From Daucus carota subsp. sativus (taxonomy: Eukaryota > Streptophyta > Magnoliopsida > Apiales > Apiaceae): 64,000 bases of DNA. Positions 52,009 through 64,000 of the stretch are shown piece by piece; within the stretch, counting starts at the first letter, position 1, and each line of letters opens with the position of its first letter. Location of the stretch: assembly GCF_001625215.2 (NCBI RefSeq), contig NC_030381.2, forward strand, positions 2,257,131-2,321,130, written 5' to 3'. The notes under the pieces are model-generated. The model made no database searches and was not told the origin of the DNA. It saw only the letters and a list, made by a program, of their open reading frames with translations. Made by a program: the position numbers and the translations under genes.

Positions 52009-52255
52009 CTCCCTCAAACTCGCCCAATAGTATATATTGGAGGACATGATTCGACACACATTTTAAGACATTCGTAAAACATATTTTCATATTTTTTTTT
52101 GAATTTTTTTTTGAATAAAAATAGAATGTTTAAATTTTTATTATAAAGAAATTTAAAATAAGTCAGCGAGCTATATTTTATAAGAACATTAAAATGCGTG
52201 CAAAACAGTGAAGAAAAACATGTATATTGTATAAAAATGGATGAGACGGAGGGAG
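52009..52255. mobile_element. Stowaway-like MITE
   Basis: 247 bp flanked by TA, with ends CTCCCTCAAACTCGCCC and GAGACGGAGGGAG. Longer, imperfect inverted repeats lie inside. The minus-strand frames here are not genes. Confidence 0.75.
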
Positions 52256-52954
52256 TAATGTTCGTATAACATGACATAAATACAAACATTTGTCTACTAG
52301 AAGGGGTAAAACGTAAAAGAACATAATACGATCCTTTTCTTTTATGAAAAGACCATATAACTTTAATATAACATATCTAATAAACAATATAATTTAATTT
52401 GTGCTCATAGTGTAAATATTATTATGATATTATATACACTTGTGGTTAAATTCCCCTGAACTTTATAACTCGCAAAAAATAATTGGAACTTCATCACTCG
52501 CAAAAAATCACTTCAGCCAATTGAGTGCAGGTTGTGAATTGTGATGGGTCGTATTCAAACACGGGCAATTGCATGTCACTGGACAAGTAACGAGAAAGCT
52601 GCTCACTGAAAAGGAAAAGATAATTTTATCTTTTATATATAGTGAGACTGTGAGACTGATCACCTGAGAACCAGTTCTAGTGAGACTGGTCACCAGACAC
52701 CAAAGAAACAAAAAGGTCCAAATGGTTTCCAGTTCCAGGCATAATTCTGCAACTCATTAGTCTCGCACTACAGTGCCATACAAACTGTAAAATGTATCAC
52801 AAACTCCAGAAAAAAATAACATCCAAATATGAGTTCATACATCTCTGTCACATTGCTAATTCACCCAAGCAATATATAGTATAGCATCGTATACTGAAGC
52901 ATAAGCCACCAAACAAGATATGGTTGGTGCACTATGGTACTTTAGATGAAGATC
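52256..52954. other. Spacer downstream of the REI1-like gene
   Basis: AT-rich. It should hold the 3' UTR of the REI1-like gene on the minus strand. No other gene or repeat is identified. The frame at 52508-52711 is unrecognised. Confidence 0.5.
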
Positions 52955-55900
52955 TTAATAAGTACAATTCTTGGGAAGATTGCGAATGACATTACTCTTC
53001 ATGCCGATCTTGGACCTCATAGCTTCCACCCCTGATCGCTGCATCTCCTTCATCACCTTCATCCTGACCCTGTTCTCTTTCGATTGTACAGTTGTCAACC
53101 CCATGCTCTTGTACCTGTTAAAAAAAATCCTTTTTCAGCTTCTGTATATTTTTGACAGGTACTAACGCTGTCAAAATATTCAATAGAAACATTTAAAGAA
53201 GATTGAAGGCAAACCTTGATGCCAATGCAACAGAGATCATAATGTCATTCTCACTCGATGGCCGAGGTTTCTGGCGGTAGTAGCGCATATATTCCCTTGA
53301 TCCTAGTGCTTTTGTTGATATCTTATCATCTGTTTTTCGAGTAATAATGAGCTCAGACCCACCATGTCCAAGCTCAACCTCATTGGTCTGATCATCTGAT
53401 GAAACTAGCTTCTTCCCATCCACGTCAACATAACTGAAACAAAAGAAAATATAAATTTTCAAAGCATGAAACTTAAAGCAATTCATAAGGTTCAACAAGC
53501 AATCAATGTACTAAACCAAACGTGTAGCTTACAGACTTACAGTAGAACAAAGGCTTTATAACAAAAAATGAAAGAACAAAAGCTCGAAACATATAACGGT
53601 AAGTTAGATAGAACCTGCTGCTGTAATCATAGAACTCTTCCAACTCTGCTTCTTCATCATCGCCACCATCACCAAAGTGCACTTTGCAGTGAGATTTTGC
53701 CACCATGTGTTTCCTGACGGCTTCCAAACTGTTAAAAGCATGACATCTCTCATTGCAATACAAACACATGAAGTCCCTCTTGACCTAAATTTGCAACATG
53801 AATGTTAGGTATAACTATACAAGTATAACTGAGTTCTGAAAGAAAATGAGTGGAATCTTTATCCAACACAAGAACATGCAAGTACGACAAGATATACTCC
53901 AAATGCTCATTACCTTGAGGCCAAGATAAGTGAGAAGACCAGTGGGATCACTCAAATACTCAACATCAGGGATGAAAAAGCCATGCTGCTTGTGCATGTG
54001 AACCATACAGCTCTCTATAGTTTTATGCTTTTGATCGCACATAAAGCAACAAGACGGATCCAAATCAATCTGCATATTATCATCTTCATCGCCATCAGAG
54101 TCTTCATCAATAACATCCATGTCAGCCATAGATTCTTCTTCACCATCGACCTCCACCCATTCATCACTTTCTTCGCTTTCATAGTTCTCTTCCAGCCTTG
54201 GTTGGGGAGTTTTCTTAAGATTACGAGGTGGAAGAGGCTTGATTATAGTAGCTCCCTCAGCTTCATCATGTGCTCCCTGTGAAGCACGCAGAATGTGACT
54301 TTTTGATTTGAGATGCTGCACATGAGCCTTGGAGCTTCTGTATCCTTTTCCACAGAGTCCACAACTGTAGAGCATTGGGCCTTCATTCGACTTATTTTTC
54401 TCTTCAGCAAGTGCAGCCTGTCTAGCTAAGAAGAGTGATTCTGTAACCCCAGGAACCCCAGCCACCTGATGAAATAGACAAAAGGACCCAAAAACTATAG
54501 TAAGAATCCATTTTCATAGTCCAATCTGACTCATGAATCTTTAACATGCAGCACCGTAAATGTACAATTTTCATAGTTATATGATAAATAGACTAAGAAA
54601 AACTGTGAACAGACAAGCAATTAGGAAAAGTAAGAGACATTCTCCCTCCAACTGCTATTTAATTCAAATATAGGCTAATTATAAATTAAATTTTTTTATT
54701 GTAATGCTCAAATGCAGAAATTTAATAACTCACATACAAGTGCCTCCACCAGAGACTTAAAACCTCAACCACTCATTACCAATCTAATTATCAGTATTAA
54801 GACATTCATCAACACACCCAACACCCCAATTCTTTTCTAGTCAAACCTAAATTTGAATTTAGACCCACACTTCTCCACTTTCTTCTTCTAATTATCATCT
54901 AAAAATTAGACATCATTTACTTGTATCATACCAAAGCCACTAGTACACAAGATAACAAATCAAAACTATCTCGAAAATGAAACACCTCCGCTAAATCCTT
55001 CTTCAAAACACCAACAAACTAACCGATAAAACTTAAATCACTCATCCTAAAAAGACCTACACCTCTTCCTTTCCTTCAAACTATCATCTACAGAGTATAC
55101 TCCATTTACCTAAACTAAACCAAAGCCACTAGTACACAACATAACAAATCAAAAATATCTCAAAAATGAAAAACCAAGGTTCTCTTCAACAAACCGACAA
55201 AATAACCGAAACAAATCATTCATCCTAATAAGCCTACACCTCGCCATTCTCTTCTTCTAATTATCATCTAAAAAGTATACTTCATTTAAATTACACCAAA
55301 GCCATCAGTACACAGCATAACAAGTCAAAAATATCTCGAAAAATGAACCCCGAAGTTCAAACTCTCAACTACATTCTTCTTCAACACCTCTTCAACAAAT
55401 CGAAACAAAACCTATCACTCCTAATAACCTACACCTCTCCATTCTCTTCAACACATCATCTCAAAGTAGACTTCAGTCACCTAAATTACACCGAAGCCAT
55501 TAGCACACAACATAAAAAGTCAAAACTATATCGAAAACCAAACACCGAAGTTCAAACTATCCGCTGCATCCTTCTCCAACACTTCTCCAACAAACCGCCA
55601 AACTAACTGAAACAAAACCTAAACCACTCCTCCTAGCAAACCTCAATCCACCTCCTACCGATTCCAAAATCACCTCCAAAACACAAATCCGCAACACAAG
55701 CCTCTTCATTCTCATCAAAACACAACTATTACATTCAACAATCATCTAAAACCAATCAGAGCAAAATAAACTATAAACAAATCACAGAAACACATATACA
55801 CACAATAACAAACCCTAAAAAAATCAATTAATCAGATAAACAAAGAAATAAAAAGACCTTGCGTTTGAGATTGTAGCGATGCCATTCAGATTTGTAATGA

Positions 55901-55962
55901 AGCTTCTGCTCAGAATCATCGGCGAATTCTTTGTTACAAGCGTTACAGCCCAATCCAACCAT
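52955..55962 (-). CDS. REIL: REI1-like 60S ribosome biogenesis factor
   Basis: Five exons, in gene order 55858-55962, 53914-54465, 53615-53784, 53215-53433 and 52955-53114, give 401 aa, close to the 395-404 aa of the Arabidopsis REIL proteins. C2H2-type fingers appear at residues 6-30 (CNACNKEF), 70-93 (CGLCGKGYRSSKAHVQHLKS), 174-196 (CCFMCDQKHKTI) and 225-252 (CLYCNERCHAFNSLEAVRKH). An acidic linker (about 130-165) separates fingers two and three. The C-terminal YKSMGLTT region and NVIRNLPKN are the conserved tail. REI1/REIL proteins are cytosolic factors that help recycle Arx1 and complete late 60S maturation; in plants they matter for cold growth. Intron 1 (54466-55857) is mostly a minisatellite. 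Confidence 0.95.
54840..55745. repeat. Minisatellite in REI1-like intron 1
   Basis: At least four diverged units of 176-195 bp. The anchor word CCAAAGCCACTAGTACACAA or a variant recurs at 54931, 55120, 55296 and 55491, and each unit carries AATTATCATCTA-, TATCTCGAAAA- and CTACACCTC-like words. It fills most of the intron. The plus-strand frame at 55343-55606 is a by-product of this repeat. Confidence 0.85.
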
Positions 55963-57341
55963 TTTTATTTCACTTTTTTTTCTCGAAGAAAATGATATAT
56001 ACGGCGGTGTAGAAATGTGTATTAGATATTTATAAGCGGCGACGGCGAGGAAAAATAAGAGATTATTGAGGTGACAATCGCGCTTGCGTATTGGTTTGGT
56101 CCAGTTTAATGTAGGCCGGGTCGGTTAGGTTAGGGCGGCCCAAGTCTTGAGTGCATTTTGCACAAGTCTAAAATTGTATTGATCTTCTTGAATTAATTTC
56201 ACAAAGACAAATAGTTTTTTTTTTTTTTTTAATAGTTCACAAAGACAAATAGTTAATGAGGCGGTTATCTCCTTATTTTTTTAACGAAAAAAGCTTAGTT
56301 AGGAATTTTTTTGATATTTATATATTAGTTTTAATTAGATATTTATATATTATTCATTTATTCATTTATTATATGATTTATAAGTTAAAACTGAAAAAAT
56401 CAAAACTGATGGACATTGATCAAAATTCAAAGTCATGTCGAGAATATGTTAAGTTCTTAATTTTTTTAACGTATTTTTAAAAATTTTAACCATACATTTA
56501 TAAATATTAGATTTTTTAAAATATTAAGAAAATAAATGAAAATAATATTTTTATTTAAAGAATAAAATCAAAATAAAAAATACAATATGTGATCAAAACT
56601 TTTAAAAATATTCTTTAAAAGGCCAAAATCGATTGACTAAATGACTAACATATCCAAATAAAATAAAGGAACTAATTTGGTATATTCTAGCCTAGACTAT
56701 TTTCTCCTCTGTATGTAATATGTATTGTGCAAGTCATGTGTAAATTTAATTCTGCTACTCTCGTTTCACTGCAAATTTTTTTTGGGGGGGGGAAGACCAT
56801 CTAAGAAAATTAGGTATAAATGACGAAATTCTTGATGAATGCACTTCAACTGAAAGAATTGTTAATTGTTAATATATGAAATTTCAAGGATTTCAACTCT
56901 TCCAACATTTATAAACAATTTATTGAACTATATCCTGAAAAGAAACAAACCAGACAACTAAAAAGAAATACAAATACAAATAAGCAGCCTCAACATAATT
57001 ACATGAACTTCAAAATCATGACTAGTGGGCACAGCTGAGAACATTATCTTGATTTAGCTTCTGCAAACTTCAGAAAAGTAGAGCGAGCTTCTTCACTGCT
57101 TTCAACTTGAATTGACCAACATAATCAAACTCTTTGTTTGATCTATGGAGCTGATCCCCTATGCTACTACATCACAAATGAATATTTAGTCAAGTAACTG
57201 AAAGCCTAAGCAACAAACTCGGCCACAGATGACCCCTAAATTTAATACCAAGGACCTCGTATCCAATGTTAGAACACCGCATATTATATTACACGTAACA
57301 AAATAAGAAAGGCCACGAGCAATGGATGCAAGAGACTATAC
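55963..57341. other. REI1-like promoter and DUF1644 3' region
   Basis: The REI1-like promoter lies at the left, with no clear TATA box. The right half likely includes the 3' UTR of the DUF1644 gene. A GT directly after its stop codon (TTAG|GTATAG) may start a 3' UTR intron. No other gene is supported. Confidence 0.45.
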
Positions 57342-59218
57342 CTAATTGTCAAAGAAGCGAGAGCGACGTCTTCTAGAACTGCAACATCAAACAATAACAA
57401 TAATATAAGATAAGTTTATCCTCCATACATAAGCCAGCTAACAAGATAATTTGTACCTTATAACTCAGACCCATAAAAGAGAATCCACACTTTGTATTTA
57501 AATATTTATATATGTTTTTGTGCAATTTTCTTTACAAGGTTCTCGTGCAACTTTATACAGCTTAATTTCATTAAATTGACTTGGGCTGCTACTAAACTTT
57601 AGGCGCAAATCAGTAAATCACTGTTGTTATTTATCATGGCACTACAGCTAAGTTTTGTGGTACTAGTATGAAGCATATGTAACTTCAAGAAGGGTCCTGT
57701 TCCCTGACAACCGTGTGTCAGTTTTAAGGGCTCAGATTCAATCTTATTTTTTAATAGATCCGCTATTAATATCTGCGGACCGGCAAAGTTTCAATCCGCG
57801 GAAAAGCGAACTCCCATTCCGTGGATATTTATAGCGGATCCATTAAAAAATAAGATTGAATCTGAACCCTTAAAATATAGATCTAACGGCCCCCGTACAG
57901 TGTGTTAGATAACACCTCCCTGACACACGATTGTCAAGGAACAGGACCCCTTCAAGAAATGGCAGTTTCGTCAACACTATAGCAGGTTCAGAGCAGGCTC
58001 ACCATTCTGGTGTTCAAATTATTTCGTTGTTTTATTAATATATAACATATATAATTCACACAACTAAATGAAGGGACGAAATAAGTTCTCCCCATATTTC
58101 TTCTTCATTACTTCTGTCCCTAATTTCGGCCTATCAAGAATCAATGTCCCATCTACAGCTTATTCAGATGGCACAGGTAAGTGAGAGAATCTGGTTTCTC
58201 TTAGCATATCAAGTATAAAAACCAAAATTAGTAGTCATCTACCGAAACCAAAAATCATAACCAATCAAAACCCACAGGACATAGATAATTAATATAAATC
58301 ACAACAACAATCAAAATAGTAACGCTAATTTGAAGTTCTACTTCCAAGTGTTCTGCACAAAAACAATTTATATCATTTCACTCACCTGCGATGGCCAGTT
58401 GTACTTGAAAGACCAATGGTACTAACAAACTCATCTTCAGTCGATGTTACAGAACCTTCATCGGAATTTGACGTATCATAGTTTATATTTCGGTTTCCTC
58501 TTCTTGACTCATTTGCTCGTGATCTTCTCCTCCTCCTAGAAGTTCTAAAGTTATCAAAGACCTGATACAAGATACAAGATGTCCACCAGTTACCTTGAGC
58601 TCCAGGCAAGTCTTCAAAATCATCTCCAGAATCATCATCACCATACTCAATAACATAGTCCCCAAGTACCACCCCCCGTGGAACTTCTGAATGTATAGTG
58701 CTTAAAACATCGATTATCTCTGATGACTGCTGGAAGTTCTCCCAATCTAGTTGTCGTGCAGGATCAATTTTAGAGGGGCAGGCATGAGGATGCTCGAGCT
58801 GAGCATGTTGCCGAAGTTCATAGTAGGTACCTGAAAATGCACATTGTTCCTCTTCACAACGACGCCTTTTCTCATTCAAATGTACACGGGCCACTTCTAC
58901 AATGGCCCATCCCGTAACTTCTCCTCTACAAAGGGGACACACAGGCTTGTCAGTGGCTTCAGGATCTTTTGTGTCAGTGCTCTCATTTGAAAGGGATGTC
59001 GCACTAGATGTTCTAGATGAAGATGACTCAGATAACATGCCATGTGCACTTTTAAAACGGTCCAGACAGTTAGAGTGCAAATGATCAGTGTCACATACAA
59101 AAGGACGACATCCTTTCACATAAGATGAGCATTGGAGGAGGACACCATTGTGAGGACATTCTAAGCATATAGGACAACTCACACTTTCCCAATCAGAATT
59201 CTGTTGATCTATTTCCAT
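57342..59218 (-). CDS. DUF1644 zinc-finger protein
   Basis: Two coding exons, 58386-59218 and 57342-57378, give 289 aa. Residues 15-55 contain CPICLECPHNGVLLQCSSY with further Cys and His (CRPFVCDTDHLHSNCLDRF). CPLCRGEVTGW near residue 95 completes a RING-like layout, followed by CEEEQCAFSGTYYELRQHAQ resembling a C2H2 part. This is the DUF1644 plant family, annotated as putative E3 ligases or zinc-finger regulators; activity is not established. An acidic patch (YGDDDSGDDFEDL) and basic Arg-rich stretches follow. The tiny second exon adds SRRRRSRFFDN; without it the frame would stop two codons later. The intron holds a Mutator-like element. Confidence 0.93.
57692..57949. mobile_element. Mutator-like miniature element in the DUF1644 intron
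   Basis: 258 bp with inverted ends GGGTCCTGTTCCCTGACAA and its near complement, flanked by the perfect 9-bp repeat CTTCAAGAA (57683-57691 and 57950-57958). The interior is also palindromic (AATCTTATTTTTTAATAGAT against its complement), so nearly the whole element could fold into one hairpin. Confidence 0.88.
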
Positions 59219-59229
59219 ATTGGAAGTGC

Positions 59230-61604
59230 CTGAGTGGATGAAGTTTCTACTGAAATACTAAACCCATCCAAGACACACTCTTGCTTCGAAGGTAATATTG
59301 ATCCAGTATATGGTTACAAATATATGATGTACAAACTTGACAATGCACCTGCAGATAAGCACACTGGGTCACAAAAGAAAATATATGTAACTGTAAATTT
59401 ATATTGTTCAACCTTTAAATTTATATAGCCTCCCATGTGACCAATCAGATTTCAAGCCCCCCAATCATATTACTCCCTCTGTCCCATTTAATTGTATACG
59501 TTTCTTTTCAACTGTTCGACACGCATTTGAATGCTCTTATAAAATATAGTTCCGTAACTTATTTTTGAGATTTTCTTTTTCCGAATAAAAATATAACATC
59601 CAAACTTTAATTCAGAAAAAGAAAATTTTAAAAATAAATTACACAACTATATTTTACAGGAGCATTAAAGTCCGTGCCGCGTCCCCGTCCCCCAATGTAT
59701 ACTACTCAGGGGGACGGAGGGAGTAATATTTTTAATGTTATTTTTTCTGTGACACAAACTAGCCATATATTGGATATTTGCTGTCTAGCATAGTGACATA
59801 TAGATGTAGTAACATTTTCCCCTAATTTACTAAAAATTGACAGCTTGTTAATTTGTTCTACACTGTGCATAAGATGTCACTTCATCTGGAATCAACCATA
59901 ACTTAAGTAAGTATTTGCATCAACTATATCATGTCCACGTATGTAATGTATATATTTTTCTCACTTTTGGTTTTTAGGGTGTTATGCTTTAAAATGACAT
60001 GAACAATGCAAATTGCCCAAAAGAAATAAAATGAAAGTATTGAACAGTAAAAGAAGGTTCACCAAACGTTCTAGAAACAATAATATACTAGTTAAAACTC
60101 GGATTATGTTCCTGGTCTAACACCTAAAAAGGATTAAAGGATGATGATAGATTTCTAAAGGATAATATTAACATTACAGCTATTAGTATGCCACCCATCC
60201 AGGGGGTTTCTATATAGCAATAGGGATGTTGAAGGTGCAGGGTTGAAACTCAACTACAAAATCTTTCCAGGAGGCAGGAACTAAATAGAATTGCAAGAAT
60301 ATTGGAGGTGCCAAGACTGAAAACTATAATTTTGAGGCCTAATGTTAATATATTATCAATAGCAAGACTGATTGTACAAAAAGAAAGGAATATTTGGACA
60401 ATGAAGGCCAGCTTTACATGATGAGACTGCAAATGGGTTACTCAACCTTACAACTTAAAAGAAAAAGTAATATATTCAACAACACATTACGAATATACCA
60501 ATAATAACTTCCTTCTCTCTTCACTAGAATAACACTCGACCTTCTTTCCACCAGCATTATATAATTAAACTATCTATACCAATGCCTCAGCACCAACATA
60601 GGTGATGAACTTTGTTCCTTTATTATATTTATCATTGGATTCAGCCCGTGTTCTAGTGATGACTCCATCGAAACACTAAAGGTCATTCTGCAAACTTAAT
60701 GAGTCGAATCTAATCCACTGATATTGTATATTGTTTGCAGGACTTGAATAGGATAAGAATGTTATTAGATACAGCAAAGAAAATTATGGGGGAGGGAAGG
60801 AAGGATGTAAAAAGGGAATGACATTATCGGGGATGTGATGATAGAATGCATGAAACATCTCATACAACAAGTATAGAATAGAATGAACGCAACCCACATT
60901 ATTATAAATTGAAGGGTACTTAAAAACAAATATAATGCCTTAATGAGAATCACATATCATGATTACTCAATTCATTCCTATCTCACACCATTGAGATTAT
61001 ATGCAATTATTGATCATCCAATTTCTTGCTCCCTTGTAGCATAAGTGACACTGTACGCGGTCCAACCCACAGCCTTTTTAACACATATATACTCGAACGA
61101 CTTTCCAGACTTTTAACAGTATAGAGAGAATACAAAACTACTAAACACAAATACTTGCACAAATACACAAGAGTACAGGAGTTGTAAATACTTCCTCCAA
61201 ATTACACAACATTAAAACTACAAGCAGCTTATCCTATCTCATTACGAGATCACATTAATAATTTTTTCCCGAGCCTTGATTAATTTATCACTCAATCCAA
61301 ATTAAGCATCGTGTAACAATCAAACTCGTAATGCAATTACAAACATATTGTGTACTAATCCGCAACTATCAAACACTAATTTTCCAATCAAACACGAAAC
61401 ATCAACAAACAACATCACTAAAATCAATCAACCATAACAAACCTAAATTTCAACCTAACAAAAACAAAAAAAAATAAAAAAAAACAATAAATAAATTCAA
61501 CATATAATATTGACATTCAAAGCAAATCGGATCTACTACATGAACGAATTGAACACATATACATACAAACATTTGTGTGTATAGATTTGAAATTAGAGGT
61601 AGAC
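59230..61604 (-). other. Probable 5' UTR intron of the DUF1644 gene
   Basis: On the minus strand, CACAAG|GTCTACC at 61605/61604 looks like a donor and CCACTCAG|GCACTTCC at 59230/59229 an acceptor ten bases before the ATG. A leader exon would then cover about 61605-61700, which has the CT-rich, ATG-poor look of a leader. It contains a Stowaway element and no other gene. Confidence 0.45.
59473..59723. mobile_element. Stowaway MITE
   Basis: 251 bp flanked by TA. The ends are CTCCCTCTGTCCCATTTAAT and GGGGACGGAGGGAG. It lies in the presumed 5' UTR intron of the DUF1644 gene. Confidence 0.85.
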
Positions 61605-62039
61605 CTTGTGCTAAAGTGATCGCGTTTGGGTTAATTGAATCGGCATGGGTTTAGTAGTAGTTGTTGAGAGAATGAGAGAGTCGTTTAGGAGTCGCCGTGT
61701 GAAGTGATGATATGTTTTTTTGGCTGATCGGGTTTTTTATTTTTGGAAGTGATGATAATGTTTTTACTATTTGACTTTTTTGTTTTACTTAAAAATGGTC
61801 CACTTGATTTGTGAAAGGAATATTTGGGAAATGTTCTTTTTCCTGTTTTGGATGATTTTTTTTATATTATTAGTGGAACTGCATATTGGTCCGCTTCTGA
61901 TTATAGTTTTGAATTCTTTTAATTTTTAGTTGGTAAATTAATTTGGTGATAAATTATAATTATTATTTGAGATTATTATAAATTTTTTCATGCCAACTTG
62001 AAATGTTATTAAACCATTCAATGTTGGCTTCTAGTCCTT
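61605..62039. other. Presumed DUF1644 leader and promoter
   Basis: The minus-strand leader exon is inferred from the donor at 61605. Upstream sequence to about 61740 is a likely promoter, though no TATA box is evident. Toward 62039 the DNA is AT-rich and featureless. Confidence 0.35.
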
Positions 62040-62810
62040 CCGGGTATTCAGTATACGGGCCAAAATTTACATCAATGGTGGGAACAAGTGTTAAACATGG
62101 CAGATACAAGAAAAAGAGAAGAAGTCGTTGTTGTTTGTTGGTCTCCTTGGAATGATGTTGTCTGGAATAAAAAGTACACTCGAGTTTATGTTGTGATTGC
62201 TTGTGCCAAGTAACATCTTGATCAATGGAAAAACGCCTAGAAAAGTGCTGCTTGCATTACTCGACCTCAGCTTTGTGACGGGGATGGCAGTTGTGTCTGG
62301 GTGAAGCCACATGAGCCAATGATCAAGATTTCGGTAGATGCTTCCACTTTTCATGAGTTCAGTGCTTCGAGGATATGTATGGCGGCCAGAGATGAGAGTG
62401 GTGATCTGATAATAGCCAGGATAGTGTGCCTCGAAGGTTTAAGGGCTGTGGAGGTGATTGAGACGATGGCGGTGAAGGAAGCTCTCAGCTAGATTAAGGA
62501 TCAGATTGTGGCAAAACGTGGTAGTTGAATCGGACAGCTTGGTGGTGATACAGGTTATTCGTAGCAAAATGCATATGTCATCTCCTTTGGTGCTCTAATA
62601 ATGGAATGCAGAAGCTTGCTAGATAATCAGAACACAACGTCAATATCTTTTATTAAACGATCGGCTAATATGGTTGCACATGAATTGGCTCGTGCAGCAT
62701 ATTCATTCCCAGATCGATTATTTGATAGGAGTTATGTTCCTATTGATGTAGCTAAGACCTTGGATAATGATTTATATTAATGAAAGTTTCTTTGTTTGAA
62801 AAAAAAACAT
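62040..62810 (+). mobile_element. LINE 3' fragment (RNase H-like domain and tail)
   Basis: Broken frames give WVKPHEPMIKISVDASTF, AVEVIETMAVKEAL, SFGALIMECRSLL and FIKRSANMVAHELARAA, the typical RNase H-like C-terminal domain of plant LINEs. It ends in NDLY and a stop, followed by an A-rich tail at about 62800-62808. Frameshifts and stops make it non-functional. The 5' truncation point near 62040 is approximate, and no target duplication was confirmed. Confidence 0.82.
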
Positions 62811-63700
62811 TTTGTTTAAACATTGTGTACATAGCTGGAGGGTTATGGATTGCGTTGAGCCGTTTGAAAATTGAGTATCTCCAGTTTTAGCGAGGAGATT
62901 CGGTATTTTTAAAACTGAGTTGAACACAAACTGAGTATATCTAAGTGGGATAAAATTTTAAGACGACTATGCTTAAATGTCAATTTTTCATCTTTTAAAT
63001 TTTATCACGCTTAAAGTTTGGACACAAGAGTCCTAAATCTCACGAGTGCATGACATTAGATAGGAATGATTGGACACAGGATATTAGATTAGTCGAGAAT
63101 TGGTCTCGTAACTTGTAGAGGTTTTGAGTGTTATGACGTTATACTTTAAAGTTCAGATCATTGATGGACAAGTGAATTAACGACAAAGAGGTTTCTCGCT
63201 TTTACGACGGGATACTTTGACGAATAAGCTTATCTCATTCATTTGACAGATGAATTCGCAATAAAAGTGAGTCTCATGTGTTACACATCATGAACCAAGG
63301 TACTATTTACATATATTCCATACGATACTTTGTATTGCTTTAAGTCAGAAGTCTTTACGGTTCTCTACCTCTTAGAGTAGGGGTATGATCTGCATACATT
63401 GTTCTCTCCCCAAACTCTGCTCTAAACAGAATAAATTTTGAATTAAAAATTTCCATACCATAAATTCGAGTTTTGAATTTCATCAACAACATATTAAAAA
63501 TTATTTTTATGATATAAGATTTAGAGATATAAACAAATATAACTCTCAATAATCATATTATATTTTAAATTTATTAAAAGTATATCTAATATGAATACTT
63601 ATTATTCTAAAAAGTAAAATATTTAAAATAATCTATAATTTTCTAAGATTAAGTTGGTTATCCGGACTAATAGAAAAAAGATGACGATAAATATCAACAT
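62811..63700. other. Spacer, no gene seen
   Basis: AT-rich sequence after the LINE tail. No reading frame, repeat end or RNA gene can be supported. Confidence 0.5.
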
Positions 63701-64000
63701 TACTTGATGATCCAAAAACTTATCCAGACATTAATCATCGAGATTCAAAAAATCAGCCATATGTTATGTAATAATATATGTAGAAAGAAAGTTGAGAGAG
63801 CTAGACAAGAGAAAAGAAGTAGACATGATTGTATTATTCATCTCATCACATTGCAAGCTCAACAAGTGGCTTTTATAGGCCCTTGGTAGATAAGTTACAA
63901 GACAAGTGAAAAGTCAAAAGTCACATACATTATTGATAGGTCAATCCAAGAGCCAAAAGTCATGAGGTCAATCCAAGAGCCAAAAGTCATCCACCTTTAT
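63701..64000 (-). mobile_element. Possible LTR fragment at the window edge
   Basis: On the minus strand the sequence has CCTATAAAAGCCACTTG followed by a CT-rich leader-like stretch (about 63880 down to 63780), resembling the promoter part of a Copia LTR. A 27-bp tandem duplication (63938-63990, AGGTCAATCCAAGAGCC) lies upstream of this TATA box. It is cut by the window end, so identity is uncertain. Confidence 0.35.

Noticed and set aside
55343-55606. Plus-strand frame of 87 aa in the REI1-like intron
   Set aside because: It lies wholly inside the minisatellite and its sequence repeats with the unit. It has no domain.

Overview
This window is nuclear DNA from a flowering plant, almost certainly a eudicot. 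It is AT-rich. Its genes have many short introns with GT/AG borders, and plant-only families are present (FPF1, SAUR, DUF599, DUF1644, KAKU4-like, plastid DnaJ-type zinc-finger proteins). Spacers and introns carry typical plant transposons: Stowaway MITEs bounded by CTCCCTCCGT-type ends, hAT and Mutator-like miniature elements, a Helitron terminus, a CACTA terminus and LINE relics. I did not fix the species. No tRNA, rRNA, CRISPR or virus-like gene was found.

Eleven genes could be modelled with continuous reading frames across their splice junctions. From left to right: a small plastid DnaJ-type zinc-finger protein (+, 752-2816); two FLOWERING PROMOTING FACTOR 1-like genes (+, 6636-6962 and 10665-10982); replication protein A 32-kDa subunit RPA2 (-, 14011-17045); an organellar cysteine-tRNA ligase (-, 19270-25176); a second DnaJ-type zinc-finger protein (+, 26764-28644); a SAUR auxin-response protein (-, 32467-32973); a DUF599 membrane protein (+, 38447-40182); a KAKU4-like nuclear-envelope protein (-, 41322-48307); a REI1-like 60S ribosome biogenesis factor (-, 52955-55962); and a DUF1644 zinc-finger protein (-, 57342-59218) whose likely 5' UTR exon lies near 61605. 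Two gene relics also occur: an FPF1 fragment between RPA2 and the tRNA ligase, and a partial copy of the KAKU4-like gene directly upstream of the intact one, split by a LINE fragment.

The genes do not form a single pathway. They cover organelle translation and protein handling, DNA replication and repair, auxin and flowering signalling, ribosome assembly and nuclear structure. From memory of the Arabidopsis map, many of them match two duplicated blocks, near At2g24395-At2g24500 and At4g31320-At4g31430. This window may therefore keep an ancestral gene neighbourhood that Arabidopsis split between two copies.

The most unusual sequence-level signal is a recurring arrangement. In three unrelated genes (752, 17045 and 38447) intron 1 opens, within about 2-12 nt of the 5' splice site, with a 200-bp CT/CCCT tract, and the pyrimidines are always on the coding strand. 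In RPA2 the opposite strand of this tract has strong G-quadruplex potential. Other notable points are a tandem array in the tRNA ligase that re-copies its own first 5' splice site, an intronic minisatellite in the REI1-like gene, nested Stowaway elements, and several miniature elements with intact target-site duplications.
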